NCBI RefSeq assembly: GCF_014076845.1
Contig: NZ_JACGUT010000047.1
Coordinates: 248,001-312,000 of the forward strand
Source of the DNA: Colwellia sp. MB3u-41
Lineage (GTDB): Bacteria; Pseudomonadota; Gammaproteobacteria; Enterobacterales; Alteromonadaceae
DNA length: 64,000 bases
Direction of reading: 5' to 3'
Shown here in pieces: positions 25,837 through 34,700 of the stretch (the stretch's first letter is position 1; each line of letters opens with the position of its first letter). The notes below the pieces were generated by a model that saw only the letters and a program-made list of their open reading frames with translations, was not told the DNA's origin and did no database searches. Made by a program: the position numbers and the translations under genes.

Positions 25837-27993
25837 ATGGTAAAAAATAGGATTTCAATATTTTATATGTTGTTTGGTAAACCGCCTTTATTAGTACAGA
25901 TAATCTTAGCGATGGTTTTGGGCTTGCTGTTAGGTTATTTCTTTTCAGTAGAATATTCAGTCATTAATAATACTGCCAATGCATTTGTCACTTCCCTGCA
26001 AATGACAGTGCTTCCTTATATTGTGCTTTCACTTATTGTTGGCATCGGAGGACTTTCTCCAAGCAGAGCTAAAAAAGTCTCTAAACAAAGTTTATTCATT
26101 ATTTTGATGATGATAGTTGTTGTGCTATTTTTTATCTTTGGCACACCATTATCTTTTCCTCAATGGCAGCAGGCTGAGTTCTACTCTATTAATACTGTAA
26201 AAACGATACCTGAATTTAGCTTGGTTGATTTATTCATTTCAGCAAACCCTTTTAATGCCCTTGCGAATACGTTAATTCCTGCGGTAGTTTTCTTTAGTAT
26301 TTGTATGGGCCTTGGCTTAATGCAAATAAAGTCTAAAAGACAAACCTTATTACTACTGACCAACTTACAACAAGCCACTGCGAATATTAATAGCTTTATA
26401 ATGAAATTTGCACCACTGGGTATTTTTTGTATCGGTTGGCGTGCGACGGTTACCCTTGATGCGAGTCAACTCGATGGCTTAGTTGTCTACATGCTGAGTG
26501 CTATTGTCTTGGTTATACTGCTTTGTTTTGTGGTTTTTCCTGCCATTGTTGCAACAATCACACCCTTTGGCTATCGAGAGATAATTCTGGTATCGCGAGA
26601 GCCTATGATCACTGCTTTTGCTACAGGCAGTTTCTTTTCAGTACTGCCTATTATCGTTGAGAATACGAAAAAATTACTCAAACAGAAGTATCCCCATGAA
26701 AACGAACTTGAGAAAATATCTGAAATAATAGTCCCTATCTCTTTTAGTTTACCGGTGGGTGGCAAACTACTCGCTTTACTTTTCGTGCTATTTGCCGCTT
26801 GGTTCTCTGGTGCCTATATTTCTTTTTCTGATCATATCAATTTGATTATCGCTGGTTTGCCGCAGTTGTTTGGTAGCACCACCTTGGCTATGCATAACTT
26901 GCTGGAATTATTTAATGTATCGGGCGCCATGTTCGATTTTTACTTAGTCTCCGAAAACCTCATTGGAGCTCGATTAAGTGCTGTTTTCTCAGTAGTATTT
27001 TCTAGCTGTTTACCTTTATTAATCGCCACAGCCATGGTGAAACGCTTTACAATAAAGTGGCGTGTCCTCTTGCGTAATTTAGCGATAATCCCACTTATTT
27101 CAGTGATTGCTTTTATCTCATTACGTTTCAGTTTTGACTCAATTACCCACCAATATGAAGGTTATACAAAGTTTATTGAACGCGATTTTTTATTTGGTCA
27201 TGTTGAAAGTACTTACCTTGAAAAAAGCCCAGAACGGTTAAAAAGCGATGCTTCGTTTTCTTCGGTGTTAAAAAGAATTCAACAACGTGGATTTATCCGT
27301 GTAGGCTATTTTAGGGATGACTTACCTTACGCTTTTCATAACAATAACGGTAAATTAGTTGGTTTTGATATTGAAATAATGAACCAACTCGCTATTGATC
27401 TAGGGGTGAATGTAGAATTTGTTAAGATTTTTCATCACCAAGCTGAAGCACTCCTACAATCAGGCTATTTAGATATAACGACAGGTATACCTGTGATCCC
27501 TGACAATATGACTAAATTTACGCTTACGGTACCTTATTCTCAGCAGTCGTTAGCCTTTATTGTTAAAGACAAACGGCGCGTAGAATTCAAACAATGGTCA
27601 AATATCATTGCAAATGAAGACTTGATTATCGGCATCCCTGAAACTTTCTTTTATCAAACCGCCGTAGAGCGTAATTTTATTCACAATAAGGCGTGGAAAA
27701 TTTCGACGCCAAGGTTATTCTTTAAAGAAAAGTATCAACATATTGACGGTATGTTATTTGGTGCTGCTGCCGCCTCTGCTTGGACATTATTACACCCTGA
27801 ATATACCGTTATTGTGCCTAAACCTTTGCTAGCACCTATATCAATGGCATTTCCAATTAATCATAATGATCAAGCTTTTGAGCTATTTATGCGTAATTGG
27901 ATCAACATGAAGCAGCAAAGTAATATTATCAATAAATTATTTGATTATTGGATAAGCAATAAAGCCCCTATAAAAGTAATTATAAAGAAGTAG
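25837..27993 (+). CDS. Fusion: DAACS (dicarboxylate/amino acid:cation) symporter + SBP-3 binding domain
   Basis: 718 residues. Residues 1-430 form a DAACS symporter (PPLLVQIILAMVLGLLLGY, LQMTVLPYIVLSLIVGIGG, TAFATGSFFSVLPI as hairpin 1). The usual NMDGT cation-site motif is replaced by LPVGGK, so the family call is divergent. From about residue 470 a solute-binding family 3 domain follows (IQQRGFIRVGYFRDDLPYAF, GKLVGFDIEIMNQLAIDLGV, LDITTGIPVI), without a signal peptide of its own. The symporter would place it in the periplasm on the last TM segment. It may deliver substrate to the symporter or sense it. rcsF follows 9 bp later. Confidence 0.85.
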   Translation: MVKNRISIFYMLFGKPPLLVQIILAMVLGLLLGYFFSVEYSVINNTANAFVTSLQMTVLPYIVLSLIVGIGGLSPSRAKKVSKQSLFIILMMIVVVLFFIFGTPLSFPQWQQAEFYSINTVKTIPEFSLVDLFISANPFNALANTLIPAVVFFSICMGLGLMQIKSKRQTLLLLTNLQQATANINSFIMKFAPLGIFCIGWRATVTLDASQLDGLVVYMLSAIVLVILLCFVVFPAIVATITPFGYREIILVSREPMITAFATGSFFSVLPIIVENTKKLLKQKYPHENELEKISEIIVPISFSLPVGGKLLALLFVLFAAWFSGAYISFSDHINLIIAGLPQLFGSTTLAMHNLLELFNVSGAMFDFYLVSENLIGARLSAVFSVVFSSCLPLLIATAMVKRFTIKWRVLLRNLAIIPLISVIAFISLRFSFDSITHQYEGYTKFIERDFLFGHVESTYLEKSPERLKSDASFSSVLKRIQQRGFIRVGYFRDDLPYAFHNNNGKLVGFDIEIMNQLAIDLGVNVEFVKIFHHQAEALLQSGYLDITTGIPVIPDNMTKFTLTVPYSQQSLAFIVKDKRRVEFKQWSNIIANEDLIIGIPETFFYQTAVERNFIHNKAWKISTPRLFFKEKYQHIDGMLFGAAAASAWTLLHPEYTVIVPKPLLAPISMAFPINHNDQAFELFMRNWINMKQQSNIINKLFDYWISNKAPIKVIIKK

Positions 27994-28002
27994 TCCCTAG
28001 AT

Positions 28003-28434
28003 ATGAATACAGATAATAAGTACAAAAAAAACACAAATATGTTAAGGCTAATGCTTATTGCAGCCTCAATAACATTATCGGCATGCTCTTCTCAATATAC
28101 GGTTTCAACCAATTTGGATAAAGAAAACTTTCAAACTTACTTTAGTCACACACAAGTCAACGTTATTAAAGATGAGAGCGAGTTACTCGGTAAGTATAAA
28201 CTTATAGGCATGGTTGAAGGTCAAGACTGTCAAACAAAAATTCATCATGCAGCACCAGACAAAGTAATGGCAAAAACTCAGGCACGCAGACAAGCCTTTA
28301 AACAACATGCCAATGCAATAATCTTTACGGGTTGTGCATTAATAAATGACAACCAAGCAGATAAGCAATGTATTGAAACAGTTGTTTGCTATGGTAAGGC
28401 TTATCAAATTGAGCAGGCGAGCAGTATTCAATAA
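28003..28434 (+). CDS. rcsF: RcsF-like outer-membrane stress-sensing lipoprotein
   Basis: 143 residues with a lipobox (ITLSAC, lipid Cys28). Four further Cys (76, 111, 123, 129) match the two crossed disulfides of E. coli RcsF; the first two share the same 35-residue spacing. ESELLGKYKLIGMVEGQDC and GKAYQIE align with the RcsF core. RcsF reports envelope damage to the Rcs phosphorelay through IgaA. No rcs genes are in the window. Its TAA overlaps the ATG of trmO by one base, the same gene pair as in E. coli. Confidence 0.82.
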   Translation: MNTDNKYKKNTNMLRLMLIAASITLSACSSQYTVSTNLDKENFQTYFSHTQVNVIKDESELLGKYKLIGMVEGQDCQTKIHHAAPDKVMAKTQARRQAFKQHANAIIFTGCALINDNQADKQCIETVVCYGKAYQIEQASSIQ

Positions 28435-29165
28435 TGCAAGAGCAGCCAAGTAGCCAGATTACTTTTAATTATATTGGTCGAGTTAACTCTCCTTACAAAG
28501 AAAAATTCGCCATTCCTCGCCAACCAGGGTTAGTGAGTGCAGCGAAGGGATCAATTTCTTTAATTGATAATGCCAACAACGAAGAATTGGTACGTGGCAT
28601 TGAACAATTTAGTCACCTGTGGGTATTATTTATCTTTCATGCTACAGCGCAACAAGGTTGGAAACCGCTCGTTAGACCTCCACGTTTAGGGGGAAATAAA
28701 AAATTGGGAGTATTAGCAACTCGCTCTACTTTTAGACCAAACCCCATTGGTATGTCGGTCGTAAAATTAGAGAATATTGAACAAAAAAATAAACAATTAA
28801 TCATCAATATTGCGGGTTTGGACTTTCTTGACCAAACACCCGTTATTGATATTAAACCTTATATTCCCTACTCTGACAGCATCAGTGGTGCGCAAGCAGG
28901 CTTTGCACAGCAGCAACCTTTTCAAGCGTTATCAATAAAATTTTCTAAGCAAGCACAAGAAGAGGCTAGAAAGTATCAGCAAGTGTATGCTGATTTATCA
29001 CTTTTTATAGAACAAGTGTTAGCTCAAGATCCCCGGCCTGCGTATAAGAAACAACAAGAAGACACTAAAATCTATGGGATGATACTCTATGATTTAAATA
29101 TTTTATGGCAAGCTCAATCAAGCCTTGAAATAACCGTACTTTCAATCAGTAAAATTGGTAGCTAA
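28434..29165 (+). CDS. trmO: tRNA (N6-threonylcarbamoyladenosine37-N6)-methyltransferase
   Basis: 243 residues. The TsaA/YaeB barrel includes FNYIGRVNSPYKEKFAIPRQ, FSHLWVLFIFH, LATRSTFRPNPIGMSVVKLE and IDIKPYIPYSDS. A C-terminal domain includes DPRPAY. TrmO methylates t6A37 of tRNA-Thr using S-adenosylmethionine bound in this unusual beta barrel. Its ATG shares a base with the rcsF stop, indicating translational coupling. Confidence 0.93.
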   Translation: MQEQPSSQITFNYIGRVNSPYKEKFAIPRQPGLVSAAKGSISLIDNANNEELVRGIEQFSHLWVLFIFHATAQQGWKPLVRPPRLGGNKKLGVLATRSTFRPNPIGMSVVKLENIEQKNKQLIINIAGLDFLDQTPVIDIKPYIPYSDSISGAQAGFAQQQPFQALSIKFSKQAQEEARKYQQVYADLSLFIEQVLAQDPRPAYKKQQEDTKIYGMILYDLNILWQAQSSLEITVLSISKIGS

Positions 29166-29205
29166 CTTTACTGCCTGACGCAATATTGTGAAACAGTCAG
29201 TGACA

Positions 29206-29229
29206 TAAAAAAGATCAGCAAAACTGACC
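29206..29229 (-). terminator. Terminator downstream of slyD
   Basis: On the minus strand GGTCAG pairs with CTGATC around TTTTG and is followed by a run of seven T. Confidence 0.65.
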
Positions 29230-29267
29230 CTTTTAATGTTCAAATAAATAATAGTGCAACGAAAAAA

Positions 29268-29759
29268 TTAGTGGTGATGACCACCAGCGCCGTGTGCGTG
29301 ACCATGTTCAATTTCTTCATCAGTCGCAACGCGAACATCAACAACGTCTAAATCAAAGGTTAATACCATACCCGCAAGTGGTGGATTAATATCAACAGTC
29401 ACCATAAATTTACCGGTTTTAACAACAGTCACTTGACGTTGACCTTGCTCAGTTTCAACAGTTGCAGTCATGCCTGCTTTCCATTTAGTTGTGCCTTGTC
29501 CATCTTGTAAGTGCTTTGAAGGTACACGTTGAATCATATCTTCTTTGCGCTCTCCGTAAGTATCTGCAGGTTGTAACGTTACTGAAAATTTATCACCCAT
29601 TTCTTTATCAGCTAAGGCATTTTCAACACCCACTAACATATTGTTATAACCATGAAGATAGGCTAAAGGATCACTAGCGTATGATGACTCTATTTGATTA
29701 CCCGCTTCATCTTTTAACGTGTAGTGAAACTGAACAACCGTTTTGTTTGCAATTTTCAT
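29268..29759 (-). CDS. slyD: FKBP-type peptidyl-prolyl isomerase, SlyD-like
   Basis: 163 residues with the FKBP core and inserted IF chaperone domain (VVQFHYTLKDEAGNQIESS, GDKFSVTLQPADTYGERKED, NPPLAGMVLTFDLDVVDV). The tail HGHAHGAGGHHH is His-rich like SlyD, which chelates Ni2+ and serves hydrogenase maturation as well as folding. The tail is shorter than in E. coli and lacks its Cys. Monocistronic. Confidence 0.9.
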   Translation of the reverse strand: MKIANKTVVQFHYTLKDEAGNQIESSYASDPLAYLHGYNNMLVGVENALADKEMGDKFSVTLQPADTYGERKEDMIQRVPSKHLQDGQGTTKWKAGMTATVETEQGQRQVTVVKTGKFMVTVDINPPLAGMVLTFDLDVVDVRVATDEEIEHGHAHGAGGHHH

Positions 29760-30188
29760 TTTAAATCCACTTTATTTAATACAATAATAATTTTCAGCGA
29801 GTGTAGCAAAAACTGTGTCTAGCCACTACGCCCAAAGTAATATAATAACCACACTGGCAACAATTAAAAACATGCCTAGACATTAATACGTTATTTAAAA
29901 ATTCAATAGGTTAAGAATAAAGTCATAAAGAACTCTATTTGCCCTAAGGCTTTAACATAGACTGCATTTTTAAAATTTGTTGTGGTAAACCAGCCAATTG
30001 AGCCAATAACACTGGTTATACTAAAAAAACATAAAAACCAAGGTTAAGCATTAGGAAGAGTTACGCTTTATTATCACAACGAACATAAACAATTGAGATA
30101 AATGTAATAAAAATAATTCGTTATGCTTTATGTTATTAATTAATATTGGTAATGTTTAAATATTAATATTTAAACTAACCCTAATACT
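29760..30188. other. Intergenic region with an operator-like palindrome
   Basis: 429 bp of AT-rich sequence between divergent genes. No ORF is credible. The one clear structure is the 22-bp palindrome at 30154-30175. Confidence 0.5.
30154..30175. repeat. Perfect 22-bp palindrome upstream of an unknown gene
   Basis: GTTTAAATATT followed directly by AATATTTAAAC. It ends 13 bp before the start codon at 30189. The symmetry and position suggest a repressor operator or start-site hairpin; AT-richness makes chance possible. Confidence 0.5.
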
Positions 30189-30602
30189 ATGACAGAAAAG
30201 CTACCTATCGCTATTATGCCCAGCAACGATTTAATGGCAAAATTTAAGCAAATAAAATCAGTCTCTAATAAGCTTGAAGCACAGTTTAATTTTCAAACAC
30301 TAACAGCAAATTGGTATGGTGATGAGAATAATATTTTGTTGATCAATCTTTATTTAGAAACTAACGAGGTTTTTCAGTGTGAAATAAAAAAAGATCATCA
30401 AGGCGACATTAACCACTTCGCTGATGATGTTTTTAGTGTCTATCAAAAAGAAACACCAAAAATAAATTGTTTTATCGCGATAACACCTGCCGAGTTAATA
30501 TTACTCGAACAACAAAATAAATTATTGCCTCGTTATATTGAAACTAAACTGCATAAAGTTATCAATTTAATTGCCAAGCAGCTTACGCTATTTCCAATTT
30601 AA
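30189..30602 (+). CDS. Hypothetical protein
   Basis: 137 residues, not recognised. It has no signal peptide or membrane segment and alternates hydrophobic and charged residues (NILLINLYLETNEVFQCEIKK, INCFIAITPAELILLEQQNK), which suggests a small mixed alpha/beta cytoplasmic protein. It is preceded by a 22-bp palindrome and converges with pyrD 53 bp away. Codon use resembles the neighbours. Confidence 0.6.
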   Translation: MTEKLPIAIMPSNDLMAKFKQIKSVSNKLEAQFNFQTLTANWYGDENNILLINLYLETNEVFQCEIKKDHQGDINHFADDVFSVYQKETPKINCFIAITPAELILLEQQNKLLPRYIETKLHKVINLIAKQLTLFPI

Positions 30603-30655
30603 TCAAGTCTAAGAAATAGCGTTATAACCTCTAAGAAAATAAGTTGAAGTTACTC

Positions 30656-31666
30656 TTAAAGTGTATCTACAATATCTTTAATAAGTTCAGGGCCTTGATA
30701 AATAAAACCCGTATAAACTTGTACTAATTTAGCTCCGGCAGTCATTTTTTCTTGAGCATCACGGCCACTTGATATACCGCCAACACCAATAATAGGTAAG
30801 TTATTGTCTAACGCTATTGCCAATAAACGAATAACTTCGGTACTTTTGTCTTTTACCGGTTTACCACTTAAGCCGCCCTGCTCTTCACCATGCTCAAGAC
30901 CTTCAACACCTTCACGAGAAAGTGTGGTGTTTGTGGCAATAACACCGTCTATATTATTTCGAATCAAACAGTCAGCAATCGATTCAATTTCTTCTTGAGT
31001 TAAATCAGGCGCTATTTTAACAGCTAATGGTACATATTTGCTGTGTTGGTCTGCCAGTACTTTCTGTTCAGCTTTAAGCGCAGCTAGTAATTCATTCAAT
31101 GCATCACCGTATTGTAATGAACGTAAGCCGGGGGTGTTGGGGGATGAAATATTAATCGTAATGTAGGTGGCGTAGTTATAAACCTTACGCATACAAATAA
31201 GATAATCGTCTTTTGCATGCTCATCAGGCGTATCTTTATTTTTACCAATATTAATACCAAGCACACCGGTAAAGTTTGCTTTTCGCACTTGGTCAATTAA
31301 GTAGTCAACACCTTTATTGTTAAAGCCCATACGATTTATTACCGCGTTAGCCGATGGTAAACGGAAAATACGAGGCTTTGGATTACCCGGTTGCGGTTTA
31401 GGCGTAACAGTGCCAATTTCTACAAAACCAAACCCCATAGCGGCAAAAGCGTTAATACATTCACCATTTTTATCTAAACCTGCTGCTAAGCCTACTGGAT
31501 TAGGAAAAACAATGCCCATCGCTTCTACGGGTTTATCAGTAATATTTTGTTTATACAAGAGGTTTAGCGGCGAAGAACCTGTCGCTTTAAAACCTTTAAT
31601 AGTCATCTCGTGAATAGTTTCAGGATCAAACTTGAATAATACTTTGCGTATTGCGGAATAAAACAT
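30656..31666 (-). CDS. pyrD: Dihydroorotate dehydrogenase (quinone), class 2
   Basis: 336 residues from the ATG at 31666, the same length as E. coli PyrD. The amphipathic N-terminus ([15 protein letters not shown]) attaches it to the inner membrane. [24 protein letters not shown] (catalytic Ser), [16 protein letters not shown] and GVGGISSG bind FMN and orotate. It oxidises dihydroorotate to orotate with ubiquinone. The longer start at 31690 adds eight residues inside the preceding terminator and is unlikely. Confidence 0.96.
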   Translation of the reverse strand: MFYSAIRKVLFKFDPETIHEMTIKGFKATGSSPLNLLYKQNITDKPVEAMGIVFPNPVGLAAGLDKNGECINAFAAMGFGFVEIGTVTPKPQPGNPKPRIFRLPSANAVINRMGFNNKGVDYLIDQVRKANFTGVLGINIGKNKDTPDEHAKDDYLICMRKVYNYATYITINISSPNTPGLRSLQYGDALNELLAALKAEQKVLADQHSKYVPLAVKIAPDLTQEEIESIADCLIRNNIDGVIATNTTLSREGVEGLEHGEEQGGLSGKPVKDKSTEVIRLLAIALDNNLPIIGVGGISSGRDAQEKMTAGAKLVQVYTGFIYQGPELIKDIVDTL

Positions 31667-31676
31667 ATTGCCTCTT

Positions 31677-31706
31677 AAAAAAATCCCCACTTAATAGTAG
31701 GGATTT
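31677..31706 (-). terminator. Terminator of the glutamate dehydrogenase gene
   Basis: On the minus strand AAATCCC pairs with GGGATTT and a T run (31677-31683) follows. It separates the dehydrogenase gene from pyrD. Confidence 0.82.
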
Positions 31707-31751
31707 TATCAGTTAAATCAATCTCGTTAAAGTTCGATTATTACACTTCAT

Positions 31752-34700
31752 TTATTTTGTTGGATCACAGTTTAAACTTAAAAGCATAAGCTCTCTTAAC
31801 GCAACAGAGAATTTAGCGAACTCGTGAGTTCGACCGATTCTAAAGTCAGCTAAAATTTGGTGCCAACGTTCAAGAGGCTGAGCATTTGTCTCGATCCATT
31901 GGTCAAGTAATACTTCAATCTCAGGCTCTTCAGCACTACAGTTACATCGTAATACCACTTGAGCTAATGAGCGCTGCTGCCAATCGAGTTCTTCTCTGAA
32001 TGAAGCCCGAGCAAGTGCTTGCCAATTATTCGCTACCGGCTGACCCGTGATCTGGTCTAAGAACCAATGTAAATGTAAACGCACACCTAATTTGAAGTAC
32101 AAATGAGCAACAAGTTCGATAGAGCGCCCATCGGCTACTGAAATATCAGCAATGTCCATCACAGGGAATAATGAGCTTAGCTGTGATATGCGTCTCGCAA
32201 TATTTTCAGGAACGCCTGTTGTAACAAGATCTGTTTCAACACGCTTTAATTGCTCGACTTCAGCCTTAACAAGTAATTGATCTAAATTACTGGCTAAATT
32301 TATAAAGGTAGGTCGGTAAAACTCAATCGTTTCAGCAATACCTAATGCTTTATTACGATGACGTAAGAACCAACGAGTAGCGCGTCTTATTGTGCGGCGC
32401 ATTTGGAATAGCATTTCAGTTTGAATAGACGTTGAAATTTTATTATCTAATTTCGTTATTTCGTTCCAAATCGTAGATAATTCAAAAACCTCACTCGCCA
32501 TAACATAACAGTTAGCTATTTCAGCGATTGTTGCACCTGTTTCTTCATGCATACGATTAACAAAGTTAAAGCCCATGTCGTTGCCAATATTATTAGCCAA
32601 CTTAGTCGCAATAATTTCAGCACGCAGAGGATGTAGCTGCATTTGGTCTTGATATTTAACTTGTAACTGAGGAGGAAAAGCTTCAAGTAATAAACGGTCG
32701 TGGTATGGATTATCAGTAATTCCAGGACAAACCAAATCTTCTTTTAAGACCATTTTACCATAGGCAAGTAGTACAGAAAGTTCAGGACGGGTGAAACCTT
32801 GACCTTTAGATAGACGTTCAGAAATTTCGTCATCAGTTGGAATAAACTCTAAAGCACGATCTAATTTCCCTGCTTTTTCTAAACCATGAATGAAGCGTTC
32901 TTGTTCTTTTAATTGTTTAACACCACGCATTGCCGTAATTGACAATGAATGTGTTTGACGGTAACAATCTTCAATAACAATTTCACCAACATCATCGGTC
33001 ATATCATAAAGTAGCTTATTACGTTGTTTAACGGTTAAATCACCGTTTTGAACTAAACTGTTTAAGAGTATCTTAATGTTTACTTCATTATCAGAACAAT
33101 CGACACCACCTGCATTATCAACCGCATCGGTATTAATTCTTCCGCCACGTAGACCAAACTCAACACGCCCTAGTTGTGTAAAGCCTAAGTTACCGCCTTC
33201 ACCGACAACTTTTGCTTGTAATTCGTTGCCATTAATACGCAATGAATCATTCGCTCTATCGCCAACATCAAGATGCGACTCTTTAGAGCTTTTAACGTAC
33301 GTACCGATACCACCATTCCATAATAAATCGACTTTCATTTTTAAAATGGCTTGCATTAAATCAAGCGGCGACATACTTTGCTTTTGCGTACCCAGCATTT
33401 TCTTGATTTGCGGTGTTAGTTTAATAGATTTAACATGGCGGCTGAAAATCGCACCACCTTCAGAAATTAAGGCTTTGTTATAGTCTTCCCAAGTACAACC
33501 TGGAGTGTTAAATAAACGTTCACGCTCTACATAAGAGCTTGCTGCATCTGGATTTGGGTCAATGAAGATATTCATGTGGTTAAAGGCAGCTTGTAGACGA
33601 ATATGCTTTGACAATAACATGCCATTACCAAATACATCACCCGCCATATCACCAATAGCGATACAGGTAAAATCAGTAGACTGACAATCAATGTCCATCT
33701 CACGGAAATGACGTTTAACAGATTCCCAAGCGCCTTTCGCCGTAATCCCCATCGCTTTATGATCGTAACCAACGCTACCACCAGAAGCAAACGCATCACC
33801 CATCCAGAAGTTGTATTCGTCAGAAATTGCGTTAGCGGTATCTGAGAACGTTGCCGTTCCTTTATCTGCTGCAACCACTAGGTAAGGGTCATCTTCATCG
33901 AGACGAACAACATTAAGAGGTGGAACAACGATGCCATCAATAATGTTGTCAGTTATATCTAACAAACCACGAATAAAAGTACGGTAACATTCTTTACCCG
34001 CTTCAAATATTTCTTGACGACTACCATTTACTGGCAATTGCTTACAAACAAAACCACCTTTAGCACCAACAGGCACAATGACAGTATTTTTAACTTGTTG
34101 TGCTTTTACTAAGCCTAAAACCTCTGTACGGAAATCTTCTTGTCTGTCTGACCAACGCAAACCACCACGAGCGACTTTACCACCACGTAAATGAACACCT
34201 TCAAGTTGTGGTGAATAAACAAAGATTTCAAATTCAGGTATTGGTAGCGGAACATCACTAATTTGGCGGGGTAAAATCTTAAATGAGATATAAGATTTTT
34301 CACCGGTGACCGCATGAGGTTGAAAATAATTCGTACGAATAGTCGCACTGATCATTTCAACAAAACGGCGGATAATACGGTCATCATCTAAATTCGCCAC
34401 ATTATCGAGAGATTTTTCAATATCAGCACTGACTTTGTTTAACGCTTTCTCTGAAATTTTTGTGGTGGGATCAAAACGGAAATTAAAGAATTTTATCAGT
34501 AATTCAGCAATATTGGGGTAGCGAGCAAAGGTATCTTCAATATAACTTTGACTAAAAGTACCACCAATTTGGCGCTCGTATCGAGCATAAGCACGTATAA
34601 TTGAGACTTCACGACCACCGAGTTCGGCGCCCAAAATTAAACGGTTAAAACCATCATCTTCTAAATCACCCGCCCAAACTTTAGCAAAGGCGTCTTGGAA

